NCBI GenBank assembly: GCA_955652215.1 | Contig: CATPAX010000055.1 | Coordinates: forward strand, 1-5,912 | Direction: 5' to 3' | Length of the DNA stretch: 5,912 nucleotides | Origin: an uncultured Solirubrobacteraceae bacterium | GTDB lineage: Bacteria; Actinomycetota; Thermoleophilia; Solirubrobacterales; Solirubrobacteraceae | Part shown: positions 5,358 through 5,912 of the stretch, piece by piece | Layout: every line of letters starts with the position of its first letter | Numbering within the stretch: the stretch's first letter is position 1 | Program-made: the position numbers and the translations under genes | The notes under the pieces: generated by a model | What the model saw: only the letters and a program-made list of their open reading frames with translations | Told to the model about the DNA's origin: nothing | Databases searched by the model: none

Positions 5358-5410
5358 GGAACCGACTCCGACCCTGCGGTGTAACGGAACAAATCGATGA
5401 AGGAGAGCGT
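5358..5410 (+). promoter_or_regulatory. Candidate ECF-type promoter motifs before the sigma gene
   Basis: Two GGAAC -35-like motifs stand in tandem. GGAACC at 5358-5363 is followed, 16 nt after GGAAC, by GTGTAA (5379-5384), similar to the sigmaE-type GTCTAA -10. GGAACA at 5386-5391 is followed, 17 nt after GGAAC, by CGTG (5408-5411), one base from CGTC/CGTT. ECF sigma genes often carry such promoters for self-activation. The leader to the start codon would be 100-130 nt. Confidence 0.35.
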
Positions 5411-5520
5411 GCCTCGCTTGAGTTGTGTTGCGCGTGGTTGGCGCCCTATGAGCTGGCAGGGAGGGTGACCCCGAGACGGTGGAGCGGGCAAGCTCGATCA
5501 GGGAGGCTGTGCCAGCGCAA

Positions 5521-5912
5521 GTGAGCCAGACCACGACCACGTCCGTCCAGCCGGACGAGCAGCGCCTGATTGCCGCCGCCAAGGCTGGGGATCACGATGC
5601 TTACGGGCGGCTGCTCGCCTGTCACCAAGCGGTCGCGTTCCGCGCCGCCTACCTGATCATCGGCTCGGCGGCGGAGGCCGAGGAGGCAACCCAGGAGGCG
5701 TGCGTAAAGGCGTGGCTGGCCCTCGGGCGCTTCCGGGCCGGCGCGCCGTTTCGCCCGTGGCTGGTTCGGATCGCGATCAATGAGGCGCACAACCGCCGCC
5801 GTGTCGCCGGACGTCAGGCCGGGCTTGCCCTCCGGGTGGGCTCTCAACTGCTGCGGGCGGAGGCGGCACCGTCGGCCGAGACCGAGGCGCTGGGCGGCGA
5901 GGAGCGATCGCG
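5521..5912 (+). CDS. ECF-family RNA polymerase sigma factor, 3' end beyond the window
   Basis: The visible 130 codons encode an N-terminal sigma region 2. A leading helix DEQRLIAAAKAGDHDAYGRLL (two parts, about residues 12-32) is followed by the core-binding part with AEEATQEACVKAWLALGRF at 53-71. The -10 recognition part follows, with FRPWLVRIAINEAHNRRR at 77-94. These match the (D/E)xxQExxxxAW..L..F and F..WL.RIA.N patterns of the group. The C-terminal half (region 4, -35 recognition) lies beyond position 5912, so the ECF subgroup cannot be assigned and any anti-sigma partner is unseen. The start is uncertain: GTG 5521 gives a family-like N-terminus (MSQTTTTSVQPDEQ), with in-frame GTGs also at 5509 and 5479. 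GGGAGG at 5501-5506 is 14 nt from 5521 and only 2 nt from 5509, so it does not settle the choice. The frame is closed upstream by TGA at 5449. Confidence 0.92.
   Translation, partial: MSQTTTTSVQPDEQRLIAAAKAGDHDAYGRLLACHQAVAFRAAYLIIGSAAEAEEATQEACVKAWLALGRFRAGAPFRPWLVRIAINEAHNRRRVAGRQAGLALRVGSQLLRAEAAPSAETEALGGEERS

Larger units (their letters stand above)
4873..5520. other. 648-nt stretch without a convincing gene
   Basis: No open frame on either strand gives a recognisable protein. A plus frame at 5151-5384 has third-position G/C near 77 % but similarly high second-position G/C (about 65 %), which is unlike the weaker second position expected of genes at this base composition. A minus frame over 5051-5491 shares the same third positions. 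The stretch holds two possible RNA stems (4955-5023 and 5092-5138), a tandem heptamer GGTGGCC at 5143-5156, and GGAAC-type promoter motifs at its right end. A degraded gene or a small non-coding RNA is possible. No tRNA or known riboswitch was recognised. Confidence 0.5.

Noticed and set aside
5151..5384. Plus-strand GTG frame of 77 codons with a GAGG 6 nt upstream
   Set aside because: The ribosome-binding site is tempting, but second-position G/C is too high for a typical gene here, the product matches nothing I know, and the opposite frame shares the same third positions. Kept as a possible decayed gene within the gap.
5051..5491. Minus-strand frame of 146 codons with a hydrophobic patch (LAALFVALSTLATGH)
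   Set aside because: No family resemblance, no promoter or ribosome-binding site seen, and Arg/Pro-rich ends; not enough to call a gene.

Overview
The window looks like chromosomal DNA from a high-GC actinobacterium. The reasons are strong G/C preference at third codon positions, GTG as well as ATG starts, almost no Shine-Dalgarno signals except before the acyl-CoA dehydrogenase, and several TANNNT -10 elements lying only 6-12 nt upstream of start codons (leaderless or nearly leaderless transcripts). The protein styles suggest a Thermoleophilia / Solirubrobacterales-type organism: an FLPWY/TGW four-helix membrane protein, an LppX/LprG-like lipoprotein with a two-cysteine tail, and an EIR..ARN.R..RG...LDV helical motif. 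That placement is an inference from protein style, not a search result.

Layout from left to right. (1) Positions 1-721, minus strand: a four-helix membrane protein whose C-terminal end lies beyond the window edge, with a leaderless promoter directly before its GTG. (2) Positions 850-1923, plus strand: a secreted lipoprotein with an LppX/LprG-like domain, divergent from gene 1 across 128 nt. (3) Positions 1945-2730, minus strand: two closely spaced genes, a small single-pass membrane protein with a duplicated 27-residue motif, followed after 6 nt by a 100-aa acidic protein. Genes 2 and 3 converge on a 9-bp stem that contains both stop codons. (4) Positions 2846-4018, plus strand: an acyl-CoA dehydrogenase of the medium-chain type. 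It diverges from block 3 across a 115-nt control region holding overlapping -10 elements, a 10-bp direct repeat with 20-bp spacing and an 18-bp palindrome resembling a TetR-family FadR operator. (5) Positions 4019-4131: an AT-rich 13-bp inverted repeat followed by a GC-rich terminator-like hairpin. (6) Positions 4132-4872, plus strand: a dienelactone-hydrolase-family enzyme with its Cys/Asp/His triad. (7) Positions 4873-5520: a 648-nt stretch with no convincing gene but several possible RNA stems and GGAAC-type ECF promoter motifs near its right end. (8) Positions 5521-5912, plus strand: the N-terminal part (sigma region 2) of an ECF RNA polymerase sigma factor that runs off the window.

The genes do not form one obvious pathway. 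The acyl-CoA dehydrogenase (beta-oxidation) and the dienelactone hydrolase (ring-cleavage lactones or related esters) are both catabolic, but a hairpin separates them and each has its own likely promoter. I see no phage, transposon, CRISPR, defence or biosynthetic cluster. The most interesting content is regulatory: the divergent control region at 2731-2845, the AT-rich inverted repeat at 4024-4066, and the unexplained gap before the sigma gene.
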